DNA of 32,323 nt from a virus. Below are positions 11,415 through 21,100 of the stretch, in pieces. A model generated the notes under the pieces. The model did not search any database, had not been told where the DNA came from, and saw only the letters and a list, made by a program, of their open reading frames with translations. Position 1 is the stretch's first letter. The number at the start of each line of letters is the position of its first letter. A program made the translations under genes and the position numbers. Location: IMG/VR virus record IMGVR_UViG_3300051212_000755, positions 1-32,323 of that record; one strand, given 5' to 3'.

Positions 11415-13403
11415 ATGGATATAAAAAACAAAGTACTCTATTTTGACAGCAAGTTTACTGCCAAGGCTGCCGGCGAGGACGATGACAGTATCATGATTGA
11501 AGGTTATGCTTCTACTAATGATAAAGATCGTCAAGGCGATGTAGTGCCAGCAGGAGTTTGGAAATCAGGTATGGTAAACTACCTGAAGAATCCAATCATC
11601 TTAGCATATCATAATCACACAATGCCTATTGGCAAAATGGTTGATTATAAAGCTGACGAACATGGACTGTGGATTAAAGCACAGATTCCCAGTGAAGTTG
11701 GCGATATTTACAAGTTGATCAAAAAGGGTATATTAAGCGCATTTAGTATTGGGTTTAGGGTCAAGGATGCTGAGTATGAGCAGGCCAGTGAAACCTTTAT
11801 GATTAAAGATCTAGAACTGCACGAAATCAGTGTAGTTAGTGTACCTGCAAATCAAAACACATTATTTAGTTTAGCCAAGGCATTTGATAGTGCCCAAGAG
11901 TTCGAGTTATTTAAACAGCAATTTGCCGATGTTAGCGAATCAGCTAAAGGGCTAGAGTCCTCTACAAACGCAAATAGCGAAACCAAAAAGGAATGGAACA
12001 TGGATCCAAAAGAGTTAGAAAAATTATTGGCCGACGCTGCTGCTAAGGCTGCTGCTGAAACAGCACGTGCTGTTGTAGAGGCTCAAACTAAAGCTGCTGA
12101 AGAACTGCAGCGTAAAGCTGATGAAGAAGCACAGCTACAAGCTAAGATTAAAGCTGCTGTTAGCGCAGTTCAAACAGTTGACACAGGTGCAGAAAAGCTA
12201 TTAGCTGAAGTTGAAAAGCGCTTAGCCGAACAAGCTGATAGCCACAAGAGCGCCCTAGAAGGTCTAGAGAGTGCACTACGTGAAAAAGCTGCTGAGCTAG
12301 AGGCAATTCAAAAGAGCCGTATGCAGTTTACAGATGTTAAGAGCGGTGATGGTGGTGTTACATATGCAGAAAAAGAAGCTGCTGTATTTATTAGCAAGAT
12401 CACTAAGAAGCCTATCGAAGAAACCAAGTATGCCAAGAGCCTAGTACAAAAATACGCTAGTGGTGGTACAGCTGGTGCTGCTGGATCGGGTGGTGGAGCC
12501 GGTGGTGCAGTTCGCTTACCAGGTCAAACTTGGGAACTAGAAGTTAGCACCAACATGGAAAACGAGATTCGCCGTCAATTAGTTGTTGCTGGTACAATCC
12601 GTCAGATTGCAATGCCACAGCCTTTTATGAAGCTGCCTATCAATCCAGATGCTGGTGCAGATGCAACCTGGGTAGCAAACAGTGATTTTGGTGCTGCAGC
12701 TAGCAGTGGTACAGCTCGTACACATGCGCTCAAAGACATTGAAATCAGCAGCGCTAAACTAGCTACTAAGGAATACATCGCCTTTGAAGAAGAGGAAGAT
12801 GGTCTTATCGCCCTAGTACCTATTATCCGTGATGCAATCACACGTCGTATGGCTAAGACACTAGACAAGTCTATGCTCCTAGGTAATGACGTTGGTGCTA
12901 CAACATATAGTGCTGGTATCAATGGTCTAGCATATTATGATGGTGCTGCTAGTGCAAGTCCTACAGTTGCAGTTGGTGGTAAACTAACATTTACACAATT
13001 CCAAGCTGCACGTCGTGCACTAGGTGTTTGGGGTCTAGAGCCCAGCGAACTAATCATGTTCGTTAGCCAGGCCGCTTACTATGACTTACTAGAAGATAGT
13101 ACTTTCCAAAGCACAGACAAGATCAGTGAGTCACGTAATACACTAATTACTGGTCAAGTTGGCTTAATCGCTCAAACTCCAGTTGTTGTTAGCGCACAAA
13201 TGACAGGTGCAGCTGCTAATGATGCACTAGCCGTTATGGTTAACCCACGCAACTTCGTTGTTGGTAACCATCGTGCAATGCGTATCGACACAGATGACGA
13301 AGTCATCAACCAGCGCCGTGTTATCGTTGCTAGTATGCGTATCGCTATGAGCCGCCTAACAAGCAATGAAGGTAGCGGTGTTGTTGCAGTTCGTTACGTT
13401 TAA
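11415..13403 (+). CDS. prohead protease - scaffold - major capsid fusion (662 aa)
   Basis: Residues 1-160 form an HK97-type (S78) prohead protease: EGYAST.D..RQGDVV, the His-containing AYHNH (H66, H68), the Ser-containing ILSAFSIGF (S108, S111) and LHEISVVSVPAN. Residues 196-320 are a long Ala/Glu/Lys coiled coil like the HK97 delta/scaffold domain. After a Gly-rich linker (about 350-370), the HK97-fold capsid protein follows. GAGGAG lies four bases ahead of the start. Protease and capsid are usually separate genes; here they are one frame. An internal start with its own SD at 12000 may give a separate scaffold-capsid product. Confidence 0.92.
   Translation: MDIKNKVLYFDSKFTAKAAGEDDDSIMIEGYASTNDKDRQGDVVPAGVWKSGMVNYLKNPIILAYHNHTMPIGKMVDYKADEHGLWIKAQIPSEVGDIYKLIKKGILSAFSIGFRVKDAEYEQASETFMIKDLELHEISVVSVPANQNTLFSLAKAFDSAQEFELFKQQFADVSESAKGLESSTNANSETKKEWNMDPKELEKLLADAAAKAAAETARAVVEAQTKAAEELQRKADEEAQLQAKIKAAVSAVQTVDTGAEKLLAEVEKRLAEQADSHKSALEGLESALREKAAELEAIQKSRMQFTDVKSGDGGVTYAEKEAAVFISKITKKPIEETKYAKSLVQKYASGGTAGAAGSGGGAGGAVRLPGQTWELEVSTNMENEIRRQLVVAGTIRQIAMPQPFMKLPINPDAGADATWVANSDFGAAASSGTARTHALKDIEISSAKLATKEYIAFEEEEDGLIALVPIIRDAITRRMAKTLDKSMLLGNDVGATTYSAGINGLAYYDGAASASPTVAVGGKLTFTQFQAARRALGVWGLEPSELIMFVSQAAYYDLLEDSTFQSTDKISESRNTLITGQVGLIAQTPVVVSAQMTGAAANDALAVMVNPRNFVVGNHRAMRIDTDDEVINQRRVIVASMRIAMSRLTSNEGSGVVAVRYV
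11988..12002 (+). promoter_or_regulatory. internal ribosome binding site and start for scaffold-capsid
   Basis: AAGGA (11988-11992) lies seven bases ahead of an in-frame ATG at 12000, which opens residue 196 of the fusion (MDPKELEKLL), precisely where a stand-alone capsid precursor normally begins. Confidence 0.6.
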
Positions 13404-13440
13404 TTAAACCTAAACTTAGGCAGGGTTCACATGAGCCCTG

Positions 13441-13472
13441 TCTCTAAAGCCTAGCGTGCTAGTCTTTAGAGA
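13441..13472 (+). other. long stem-loop between capsid and connector genes
   Basis: A 9-bp stem (TCTCTAAAG with CTTTAGAGA) continues into an inner CTAG/CTAG stem with a four-base loop, immediately before the AGGAGG of the next gene. A smaller 7-bp hairpin (about 13423-13442) precedes it. With no T-run, this looks like an RNA processing or 3'-end protection element for the capsid mRNA. Confidence 0.5.
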
Positions 13473-13485
13473 CACAGGAGGATTT

Positions 13486-14052
13486 ATGGCTGACCTAATT
13501 ACTAGAGCAGAATATAAAAATTACTTGGGAATTAGCAGTAGCAATAAAGATACTGAGATTGATTTATTAATACCCAAGGTTAGTCAGTTAGTAAAAACCT
13601 ACTGCCGCAGAAATTTTACTGACTACTATGACGAAGCAAAAACGGAATACTTTGATGGTGGTTTTGACAAACTAATATTAAAAGAAACTCCAGTAAGTAA
13701 TGTTACTCAAGTTAGTAAAAGTACTAATTATGGCCAAACATATACTAATCTGACTAAATTTACAGATTGGATATTAGATGGAGATTCAGTTAGAGCAGTA
13801 AGCAATGGTGGCTGGTTTCAAGAGTATATGCGAGGCTATCGCGTAACCTATACAGCTGGATACGAAAGTGTACCAGAAGATCTTAAATTAGCTGTACTTG
13901 ACCTAGTAGAATACTACTCAAAGAATAACAGTGCAGTGCACGTAAACCGCGATGTAACACCTAACGTAACACAAATACAGTATGTAGCTAGTACAAATTT
14001 TCCAGCACATATTAAGCGTGTATTAGATCAATACACAGCGGATTATGCATAA
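13486..14052 (+). CDS. head-tail connector, gp6-like (188 aa)
   Basis: The N-terminus MADLITRAEYKNYLGIS followed by DTEIDLLIPKVSQLVKTYCRR is typical of HK97 gp6-type adaptor proteins, which join the portal ring to the tail. A later VTYTAGYESVPEDLKLAVLDL block is also family-like. The start at 13486 follows AGGAGG, the strongest SD in the window; an upstream in-frame start at 13456 lies inside the hairpin. Position directly after the capsid gene agrees. Its stop overlaps the next start (TAATG). Confidence 0.85.
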   Translation: MADLITRAEYKNYLGISSSNKDTEIDLLIPKVSQLVKTYCRRNFTDYYDEAKTEYFDGGFDKLILKETPVSNVTQVSKSTNYGQTYTNLTKFTDWILDGDSVRAVSNGGWFQEYMRGYRVTYTAGYESVPEDLKLAVLDLVEYYSKNNSAVHVNRDVTPNVTQIQYVASTNFPAHIKRVLDQYTADYA

Positions 14053-15458
14053 TGGCTAGAAAAAGTTTAAAAGATGTACAAGGAGTAGTAGCAAAACAGC
14101 TTGCAGCAATAAGTACCGCAGAACAGCGAGAGTTGTTACGTACACCAGTTCATTTTATTCCTCTTAATATACAGGCTTTAGAGATAACTTTAGGGAATAT
14201 TATTAAAGAGGACAGGCAAGACCAAGATATACAAGGTCAAGCTGCTCTAGAAAATTTTAGAGATGAAATACTTAAGTTTGTCGCAAAGCAAACTAGTACC
14301 TATAAAAATAAAATCAAAATAACTAGCACGGGTACAGAGTTTGCAGGACCAACTGGAGTTTTTGCTCCACTGGGTACAAGTACTATAGCAGATTTTACGC
14401 CTGCAGTTGTTTATGAAAATGAAAAAGTCATAGGGCTACTATTTAAAACCTATGATACTACCTATGATAGTCTGTTTAGGAATTTTTTAAATAAAGAACT
14501 AACTAAACTAATTTTCTTTGAAAAATACAAAGACGACCCTAAGGCTGCAACAGCTTACAAAGGCTTTGAAGGCAAAAAAGGTTTTGACATAGGGCACATA
14601 TTAGCACCTGGTTCCAGTTTAAGCAGAAGCCCACTAGGTGAGCGTATAAAAAAGTTACTGCAAGAAGTAAACACTATTAGTGCAGGTCAAAATGCCGCTA
14701 AATTGCAACAATTTGGTGGTAAGATTCAAGAAATACAAAATAAGCTATACAAAGAGAGCTCATATGGTGTGCAAGTAGAGGCCACACTATCCAAGGATGT
14801 AAAAAATTTTTTAATAGGTGCACAAGCTGTAGTAGTTATTATACAAGAGCGTTTAGAAAATCAGTATAAGTATGGCTCACTAATAGAAGGAAAGCTAGGT
14901 AACGAAATACTAGACTTACTACTAGAGTTAGGGTTTTCAAATAGTTTGGAAGAAGACATAGATGAAATATTTTCCAGCTATATTTTAACTGGTACAAGCA
15001 ATGTAATTGCTAAAAAGTCTAAAGGCTTTGCTATAGCTTTAAATGGCACTAAACCCAAATTTGTAAAGCCTAATGTATCTAGTGCTATCAAAATACCTGC
15101 CAGCAAAACCTATAAACCTGGCCTAGCAGCAGATAATCTAGTAAGCTTACAAGCACTACTAGACCTAAGACTGGTAGAAACCATAAAACAAAATATGGGC
15201 AGTGGTAATAGACGTGATATACTTAACCTACGCAGCGGCAGATTTGCAGAAAGCGTCAAGGTACAGCGATTGAGTAGTAGCAGACAAGGCATGATAACAG
15301 CATTTTATAGTTATATGCGTAACCCATATGCTACTTTTAGCAGTGGTGGACAACAAGAACTGCCTAGGACTAGAGACCCTAAACTGTTAATTAGCAGGTC
15401 AATTAGACAAATAGCAGCCCAAATAGTCGGCAATAGATTAAGGGCACAACTAGTATGA
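14052..15458 (+). CDS. structural protein of the head-tail junction, unknown subtype (468 aa)
   Basis: It occupies the place of head-closure and gp10-like neck genes, between the connector and the tail terminator, and is joined to both by overlaps (TAATG and ATGA), so it is almost certainly a virion or assembly protein. The last ~100 residues (NLRSGRFAESVKVQRLSSS, then YSYMRNPYATFS) look like a gp10/neck-type domain. The first ~350 residues contain helical stretches and no motif I recognise, making it much larger than usual neck proteins. It could be a fusion of two junction components. No signal peptide or membrane helix. Confidence 0.65.
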   Translation: MARKSLKDVQGVVAKQLAAISTAEQRELLRTPVHFIPLNIQALEITLGNIIKEDRQDQDIQGQAALENFRDEILKFVAKQTSTYKNKIKITSTGTEFAGPTGVFAPLGTSTIADFTPAVVYENEKVIGLLFKTYDTTYDSLFRNFLNKELTKLIFFEKYKDDPKAATAYKGFEGKKGFDIGHILAPGSSLSRSPLGERIKKLLQEVNTISAGQNAAKLQQFGGKIQEIQNKLYKESSYGVQVEATLSKDVKNFLIGAQAVVVIIQERLENQYKYGSLIEGKLGNEILDLLLELGFSNSLEEDIDEIFSSYILTGTSNVIAKKSKGFAIALNGTKPKFVKPNVSSAIKIPASKTYKPGLAADNLVSLQALLDLRLVETIKQNMGSGNRRDILNLRSGRFAESVKVQRLSSSRQGMITAFYSYMRNPYATFSSGGQQELPRTRDPKLLISRSIRQIAAQIVGNRLRAQLV

Positions 15459-15895
15459 GTAAAAGAGCAAGTATAGTCAGGGCCCTGGCTACAGCGTTTA
15501 AGAGTATAGATGGTACTGGGCCTTATAAAACCAATCTATATAACAATAGTTATGCCAAGTTAAAATTCTGGGATGAAATACAAGATTTTCCCAGTGTATA
15601 TATGACACCAGGCAGTGAAGCACGCGAATACTTACCCAGCGACTTTAAGTGGGCTTATTTAGCGGTTAGCATTAAAGCATATGTCAAAGATGAAGAAAAT
15701 GCTCCTGAGCTACTAGAGCAATTGCTTGAAGATCTAGAAACTTGCATTGACAGTAACAGAGAATTAGTATACGACGTGGACAACAATTTATCAACAACAG
15801 AAATACTAATACAACAGATAACAACTGACGAAGGTCTATTAGCACCTTATGGTGTCGGTGAGATCAATCTACAGGTGCGATATGCACTTGAATAA
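15455..15895 (+). CDS. tail terminator / tail completion protein (146 aa)
   Basis: The length, the position between the junction protein and tail tube gene, and the pattern of a helical N-terminus (SKRASIVRALATAFKSI), a central beta region (FPSVYMTPG, YLAVSIKAYV) and a helix with many Glu (APELLEQLLEDLETCI) match lambda gpU/HK97 tail terminator-type proteins, which cap the tail tube and attach it to the head. It starts inside the upstream stop (ATGA). The subtype is inferred from order. Confidence 0.7.
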   Translation: MSKRASIVRALATAFKSIDGTGPYKTNLYNNSYAKLKFWDEIQDFPSVYMTPGSEAREYLPSDFKWAYLAVSIKAYVKDEENAPELLEQLLEDLETCIDSNRELVYDVDNNLSTTEILIQQITTDEGLLAPYGVGEINLQVRYALE

Positions 15896-15964
15896 CGTGT
15901 GAGGCATCGACACAGATAAAAGTCTAGTAGACGTGCCAAGCGTTACAACTTAAAAGGAATGACT

Positions 15965-17236
15965 ATGGCAGTTAATTTAATTCGTAATAGTAGAGTTTTC
16001 TTTACTACAAACGTAGACAGTGCTGGTAATGTTAGAGTAGGTAGCACTCCTGGCGGCGTAACACTTAAAGACGCCAACTACTTATTTTCAGCAGATAACA
16101 CATTTGAAATCCAGGTATTAGAGGGATTAAGTTTTACACAAAATACTACCAGTGATACAGTTACACTAAATGAAACAGGTGATGCGCCTAATCGTGGTCA
16201 GCGCAGCTTTAACACTGCCCTAGAACCAGTTGATTTTAGTTTTAGTACTTATGTGCGTCCTTATCTAAAAAATGTAACAACTAGTAGAACTGGTGCATAT
16301 TTTGAGGGTGGTAATGTAACCTGCGAAGAAAGATTTTTATGGAATGCTTTTGCTAGCGCCGATGCTATTGGTGCACCAGACGGCACAACATTTGATGTAG
16401 GTACTGATACAGGCACTAGTTCTACAGCTTGGTTCGAAGATGAAACCAAAGCCAGACTAATCCTAGAAAGAAGTAATAAAAATCAACTGCAAAAATTTGG
16501 TTTAATTATTGCGTTCAGCGATCAGGTATACGTTATTGATAACTGTGCTATGGACACAGCTACTATCGATTTTGGTATTGACCAAATTGCAGCTATTCAG
16601 TGGGCTGGTAAAGGTACGCTAATTAGAAGTGTAGCAATGAGCGTTGCTGCAGTAAGTGGAGGTACTAGTGCAATTAGTGGTGCTGATACAGCTGGTAGTG
16701 GTAATGCTGCCAAGGCAAAAAATGCCAATGCTAGATATATCACTAATAAATTGAGCGTACTCTCCTTAGATGATACTATTGCTGGAACAACAGGTGACTA
16801 TAAGTTTGCTATTACTGGCGGATCTATTACACTAGCAAATAACATTACCTATATTACACCAGCTAACTTAGCTCAAGTAAACCTTCCAATTACCTACTAC
16901 ACAGGTACACGCAGTGTAACAGGCACATTCAATGCCTACCTAAAGAGTGGCAGTGGTAGTACTAATAAAACCAGTGGTCAATTGCTACAAGAGTTGCTAC
17001 AAAGTAGTAGTACTGATACAGAGCCAAGTTTTGCTATTACATTTGACATGGGTGGTACTAGTGGTACTTTTGTTAAGTTCTATGTACCAGCAGCAGTTGT
17101 GCAGATTCCTACTGTTAATACCGAGCAAGTTATTAGTACAACTATTAACTTTACTGGCCAGGGTTATAGTAGTACAGACTTTAATATTGAAAAAGACAAC
17201 GAACTTGCAGTTACTTACAACTGTATAGCAGTTTAA
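15965..17236 (+). CDS. major tail tube protein (423 aa)
   Basis: Beta-strand-rich, Ser/Thr/Gly-rich sequence located just before the chaperone genes, which is the fixed place of the tail tube gene in lambda-like phages. Residues 1-220 appear to hold the tube domain and residues 230-423 a second, Ig-like or repeat tube domain (ITGGSITLANNITYITPAN onward), so it is about twice the length of the smallest tube proteins. AGGA lies six bases before the start at 15965; the ATG two codons earlier is too close to that SD. A strong hairpin follows the stop. Confidence 0.82.
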   Translation: MAVNLIRNSRVFFTTNVDSAGNVRVGSTPGGVTLKDANYLFSADNTFEIQVLEGLSFTQNTTSDTVTLNETGDAPNRGQRSFNTALEPVDFSFSTYVRPYLKNVTTSRTGAYFEGGNVTCEERFLWNAFASADAIGAPDGTTFDVGTDTGTSSTAWFEDETKARLILERSNKNQLQKFGLIIAFSDQVYVIDNCAMDTATIDFGIDQIAAIQWAGKGTLIRSVAMSVAAVSGGTSAISGADTAGSGNAAKAKNANARYITNKLSVLSLDDTIAGTTGDYKFAITGGSITLANNITYITPANLAQVNLPITYYTGTRSVTGTFNAYLKSGSGSTNKTSGQLLQELLQSSSTDTEPSFAITFDMGGTSGTFVKFYVPAAVVQIPTVNTEQVISTTINFTGQGYSSTDFNIEKDNELAVTYNCIAV

Positions 17237-17246
17237 TAGTACAACA

Positions 17247-17275
17247 GGTGCCGGTTTACGCCGGCACCAAATTTT
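17247..17275 (+). terminator. partial terminator after the tail tube gene
   Basis: A perfect 8-bp GC-rich stem (GGTGCCGG 17247-17254 with CCGGCACC 17261-17268) is followed by AAATTTT. The T-run is short, so partial read-through is likely, allowing high tube and lower chaperone expression. Confidence 0.65.
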
Positions 17276-17306
17276 CGAGTAATTATATTTATAACGCAGG
17301 AAACAC

Positions 17307-17720
17307 ATGGCACAGGATATTAGCCTAAAATCACTATTAGTACCAAGTAAAACAGTTACAGTTGAATACCCTGGTTTTCCAGATTTTAAATTAGAGTTGA
17401 GTTATGTAAGCCGTGAAACACTAATTAATCTTAGAAAGCGCGCAACTAAAACTATATTTAAGGGTCGTCAAACAACCGAAGAATTTAATGAAGATTTATT
17501 CTTAGAACTATACTGCGACGCAGCTATTAAGGGCTGGACAGGATTAAAGTTTAAGTATATTAATCTATTAGCACCTGTTGATGTATCGCAATTTGATCCA
17601 GACGACGAACTTGGTTTTTCCAAAGATAACGCACTCCTACTAATGAAATCAAGCAGCGATTTTGACAATTTTGTTAGTGATAGGGTAAATGACCTGGGAA
17701 ACTTCAGCAAGAACAACTAG
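17307..17720 (+). CDS. tail assembly chaperone G (137 aa)
   Basis: It lies between the tail tube and the tape measure gene, as lambda G does, with a length normal for the class. AGGAAA precedes the start. The product is acidic at its C-terminus and soluble. At codons 130-132 the mRNA has the slippery heptamer G-GGA-AAC (17696-17702), six codons before the stop, where ribosomes can shift back one base into the frame of the next open region. G and the shifted G-T product coat the tape measure protein during tail assembly in known phages. Confidence 0.88.
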   Translation: MAQDISLKSLLVPSKTVTVEYPGFPDFKLELSYVSRETLINLRKRATKTIFKGRQTTEEFNEDLFLELYCDAAIKGWTGLKFKYINLLAPVDVSQFDPDDELGFSKDNALLLMKSSSDFDNFVSDRVNDLGNFSKNN

Positions 17721-18091
17721 AAGAAATACAGGCTAAATTTAAAAGTTACTTGGTTAATGGTAGTTTAGGCATGACCAAGGAGCAGTACTATGAAATGTGC
17801 GAGCAAATGGGTACTGAGCCAAACGAAGATGAATTACCTGTTGAGCTAGCTGACTTCTATCCAGAAGTACAGCTGCTACTTAGCATATATGGAATCTTAC
17901 GCGACGAGTGGGAATTTATAGGTGGAAATTATTTAGGTAAAAATTTAAATGGTATCCTAGACCTGTTCGACGTATATGAAGTAGAGAGTTTAGATAAAAG
18001 ATTTTACTTGCAAATTATACACCTATTAGATAGTGTGCGTATTGAATATATTAGGCAAAATCAAAAACAAGAAAAACCCGCTAAAACCTAG
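17307..18091 (+). CDS. tail assembly chaperone G-T, made by -1 ribosomal frameshift (about 261 aa)
   Basis: The T frame is open from 17693 to 18091 and has no good start of its own; its first possible start is a TTG at 17750 without SD. A -1 shift on GGGAAAC at 17696-17702 joins codon 132 of G to T, reading on as LQQEQLEEIQAKFKSYL. The heptamer fits X-XXY-YYZ in the zero frame and differs from lambda's GGGAAAG only in the last base. The T part is acidic and helical with a lysine-rich end. The T stop codon lies within the following terminator stem. Confidence 0.85.
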
Positions 18092-18104
18092 CGGGTTTTT
18101 TATT
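18073..18104 (+). terminator. intrinsic terminator after G-T
   Basis: A perfect 10-bp stem (18073-18082 with 18090-18099, seven-base loop) runs into TTTTTTATT. The T stop codon (18089-18091) is inside the hairpin, so translating ribosomes may affect termination. Confidence 0.88.
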
Positions 18105-18121
18105 ACTCAAAATATTTTGGT

Positions 18122-18150
18122 TTGACACACACTAGCTTTAGTGTTATAAT
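18122..18150 (+). promoter_or_regulatory. promoter of the tape measure and distal tail genes
   Basis: Consensus TTGACA (18122-18127), 17-bp spacer and TATAAT (18145-18150). The spacer holds a perfect inverted repeat ACACTA/TAGTGT (18129-18144), a possible operator. With the terminator just upstream, it makes the distal tail genes a separate transcription unit. Confidence 0.8.
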
Positions 18151-18182
18151 TGAACTAACAATTTGGCAGTGTTGGAAATTTA

Positions 18183-18195
18183 ACTCCACTGGAGT
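18183..18195 (+). promoter_or_regulatory. SD-masking hairpin before the tape measure gene
   Basis: ACTCC (18183-18187) can pair with GGAGT (18191-18195) around a three-base loop, which buries the SD GGAG of the gene starting at 18200. This would lower or gate translation. Confidence 0.45.
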
Positions 18196-18199
18196 AGTT

Positions 18200-21100
18200 A
18201 TGGCCGGAAAAACATTAGAATATGACTTAAAGGTACTCGATAAAAGCAAAAGTATGCAACAGCGTACTAAAGATGCCAAAGAGTATAACAATGAGTTAAG
18301 TCGTTCAGAAAAATTAATGCAGCAGTCAAGACGTGCTGCTTATAAACAAGAATCTGTAGATTATGGAGCCACACGTGCGCTTGCTATGGGCACGGGTGCG
18401 TCTGGTCGCGATTTTGCCAAAGAAGCACAAGGCCTTGGCGGTTTAGTTAGATTGTACGCTACATTTGCTGCTAATATATTTGCTGTAACAGCCGCGTTCC
18501 AACAGCTTAGTAAGGCTATGGATACTACAAACATGGTTCAAGGCATGAACCAGTTAAGCGCTCTTAGTGGAGTGGCCTTAACTAATGTTAGCAAAAATTT
18601 AGTGCGTGCAACAGATGGTGCCATTAGCTTGCGTGAAGCTATGGAAGCTACAGCTATGGCTACTAGTGCAGGTTTAAATGTTAAACAGATTGAAGATATT
18701 GGTACTATTGCTAAAAGCGTATCCTTAGCATTAGGCAGAGATATGACTGATAGTATTACACGTTTAACACGCGGTATTGTTAAGTTAGAGCCAGAATTAT
18801 TAGACGAACTTGGCTTATTTACAAAAATTGGCCCAGCTACAGAAAAATATGCTCTTAGTGTTGGTAAAAGTGTTACACAATTAACTGATTTTGAACGTCG
18901 TCAAGCATTTGCCAATGCGGTTATTACAGAGGGTTTAGACAAATTTAGTCAAATACGCTTACAAGCAAACCCCTACAGTAAACTATTAGCCAGCTTAAAA
19001 GACGTTGCTCAAGCAGGTTTAGAATTAGTCAATAAAGTACTAACACCAATTATCGAAATATTGAGCCAAAGCCCTACAGCACTAGGAGCAATCTTAGCAG
19101 GAATTGCAGTAACACTAACAAAGCAAGCGCTTCCTGCGATTGCTAACTTTAACAAATCTATGCGGGATAGCGCCGCAGAAGCAGTAGAGGCAGCCACAAG
19201 ACGAGCTGTAGAAGTTGACAAAATACTAAAAAGAGAAGTAGCTAATAGAAAAGCAGCAGCAGATGCTGGTGCAGAAGCAGAAAGTATGCGTTGGGAAAAA
19301 ACTAGCCAAGTATTAGAAGCACTGGCTAAAGATAGGGCGCAAAAGATTGCTAAGGCTAGTAGATCTGGTGAAGGTACCGCAGTTGCTAGAGATATACTAG
19401 GTAAATCAGTTGCAGAAATTACATCAAAGGACTTAGCTACACTTGATGAGCTAGGCAAAAGACAAACAAAAGTAGCAGTTCTTTATAGGGATTTAGCTCA
19501 AGCTAAACGTGACTACGATCGTGAAGCAGAAAACTATGAAAAGGGTAGACAAGCCGCTGAAAAATATTATGCATCTCAGCAAAGTTTAATTACAACTACT
19601 GGTAGATTACTATATCAAGCACAGGAAGAGAATCAGCGTGCGCGATCACAAGAGATTACTGCCAATGCAGCAGCAACTACTAGCACTTTAGGATTACGTG
19701 CAGCCCTATCTCAATTATTTACCGAAATTGGCAAGGCCAGAGCTGGTGATTTAGTAAAAACAATTGAAGTGTTAGATGCTCAAGGTAAGAAAACCGGCGA
19801 GACTGTTCAATATACGATTGAACGTATGGGAGCTTTCAGAGCGGCACTTACAGGTGTAAGTGGAGCAGTAAAGATATTTACTACATATGCCGCCAATTTA
19901 GTTAGCTTTTTTGGTATATGGGGACAAGCATTTGCGCTAGCAGGATTAGTAGTAGGTGGGCTATATAATTATTTTGCCAAGGCCACAGACGCGCTAGAAA
20001 AATTTGATGAAAAAATAGATAAAAATAAGGCAAATATAAAAGTCTATAGTGACTCTCTTGAAGCTATATCTAAAAAAGATCCTGCTCAAGTATTTAGCGT
20101 ACAATCTTTAACAGCGCAAGCAAATGCAGTAGAAGGGTTAGCACAAAGTTTAAGTCAATTAAGAACCGCAGCTATATCAGCTTTTGATACATTAGAACGT
20201 AAAGGAAATGTATTTGAAAAGATTGTAGAGGGTTGGAAAAGTGCTTTTGGCAAGGGCATAGGCGATCAGTTTAGAACAGAGTTAACAAAGAGTATTGAAG
20301 CACAAGTTAAAGGATTAGATAGAAGCCCATTAAATAAAGAACTAATAGAAAATTACGGTAGAATACTAGACGTACAAGCTCCTGTTGCTAATTTAGATAA
20401 ATTACTTGCGGCTATAGATAAGTTACCTCTTAAAGGTGCTCGTATAAAATTATTAGTTGATACTCAAGAAGAGTATAGTAAGAAATTAAAAGAATCTTCC
20501 AGAATACAGGAAGTATTTAAAGAGAATATTAAAAAGACAGACGAAGATTTTAAGAAGTTTATTACACAGTATAATATAGACGACCCCTTTACTAGATTTG
20601 TTATTAGCGCCACAAAAAGTTTGGGTGACTTGCAGCTTGCTATAGATCAACCTATTACTCAAAGCATAGAGAATTTAATAGAAGCATTAAATAGATTAAA
20701 TTCAACACCACTATTCGATCAAAAAGATATGGCTGTATTAGAACAGGCTAGAATTGATCTAGTAGGATACAATAAGCAATTAGGCGATCAATCAAAATAT
20801 TTAGACGAACTAAGACAAAAACGCATTGAAATTCAGGAAAAAGTTGGCACTAATCCATTTATAAAAGACGGACAGTTTGTAGGTCGTACTGATATTAGAA
20901 CAAAAGCTTCAGAAGAAGCAAAAAATCTATTAGCTGAAAGTGTTGGAATAAATCAACGAATAGCTCAAGCTGAAGATACTTTTAGATCTATTGAGCAAAA
21001 AGCAGCCAATGCTTCTAGAGTTGTAGCAAACGCAATACCAAGTGCATTAGATCAATATACTGGTCGTTTCGCTAGTATTTTAAGTGCACAGTTGGCTAAA

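Noticed and set aside
12602-12922. Leftward open frame of about 106 codons inside the capsid gene
   Set aside because: It mirrors the highly biased codons of a securely identified gene, has no SD, and its product is low-complexity Ser/Ala.
19009-19458. Leftward frame of about 149 codons inside the tape measure gene
   Set aside because: Antisense to an Ala-rich coiled-coil coding region with the typical Ala/Ser mirror composition and no promoter or SD.
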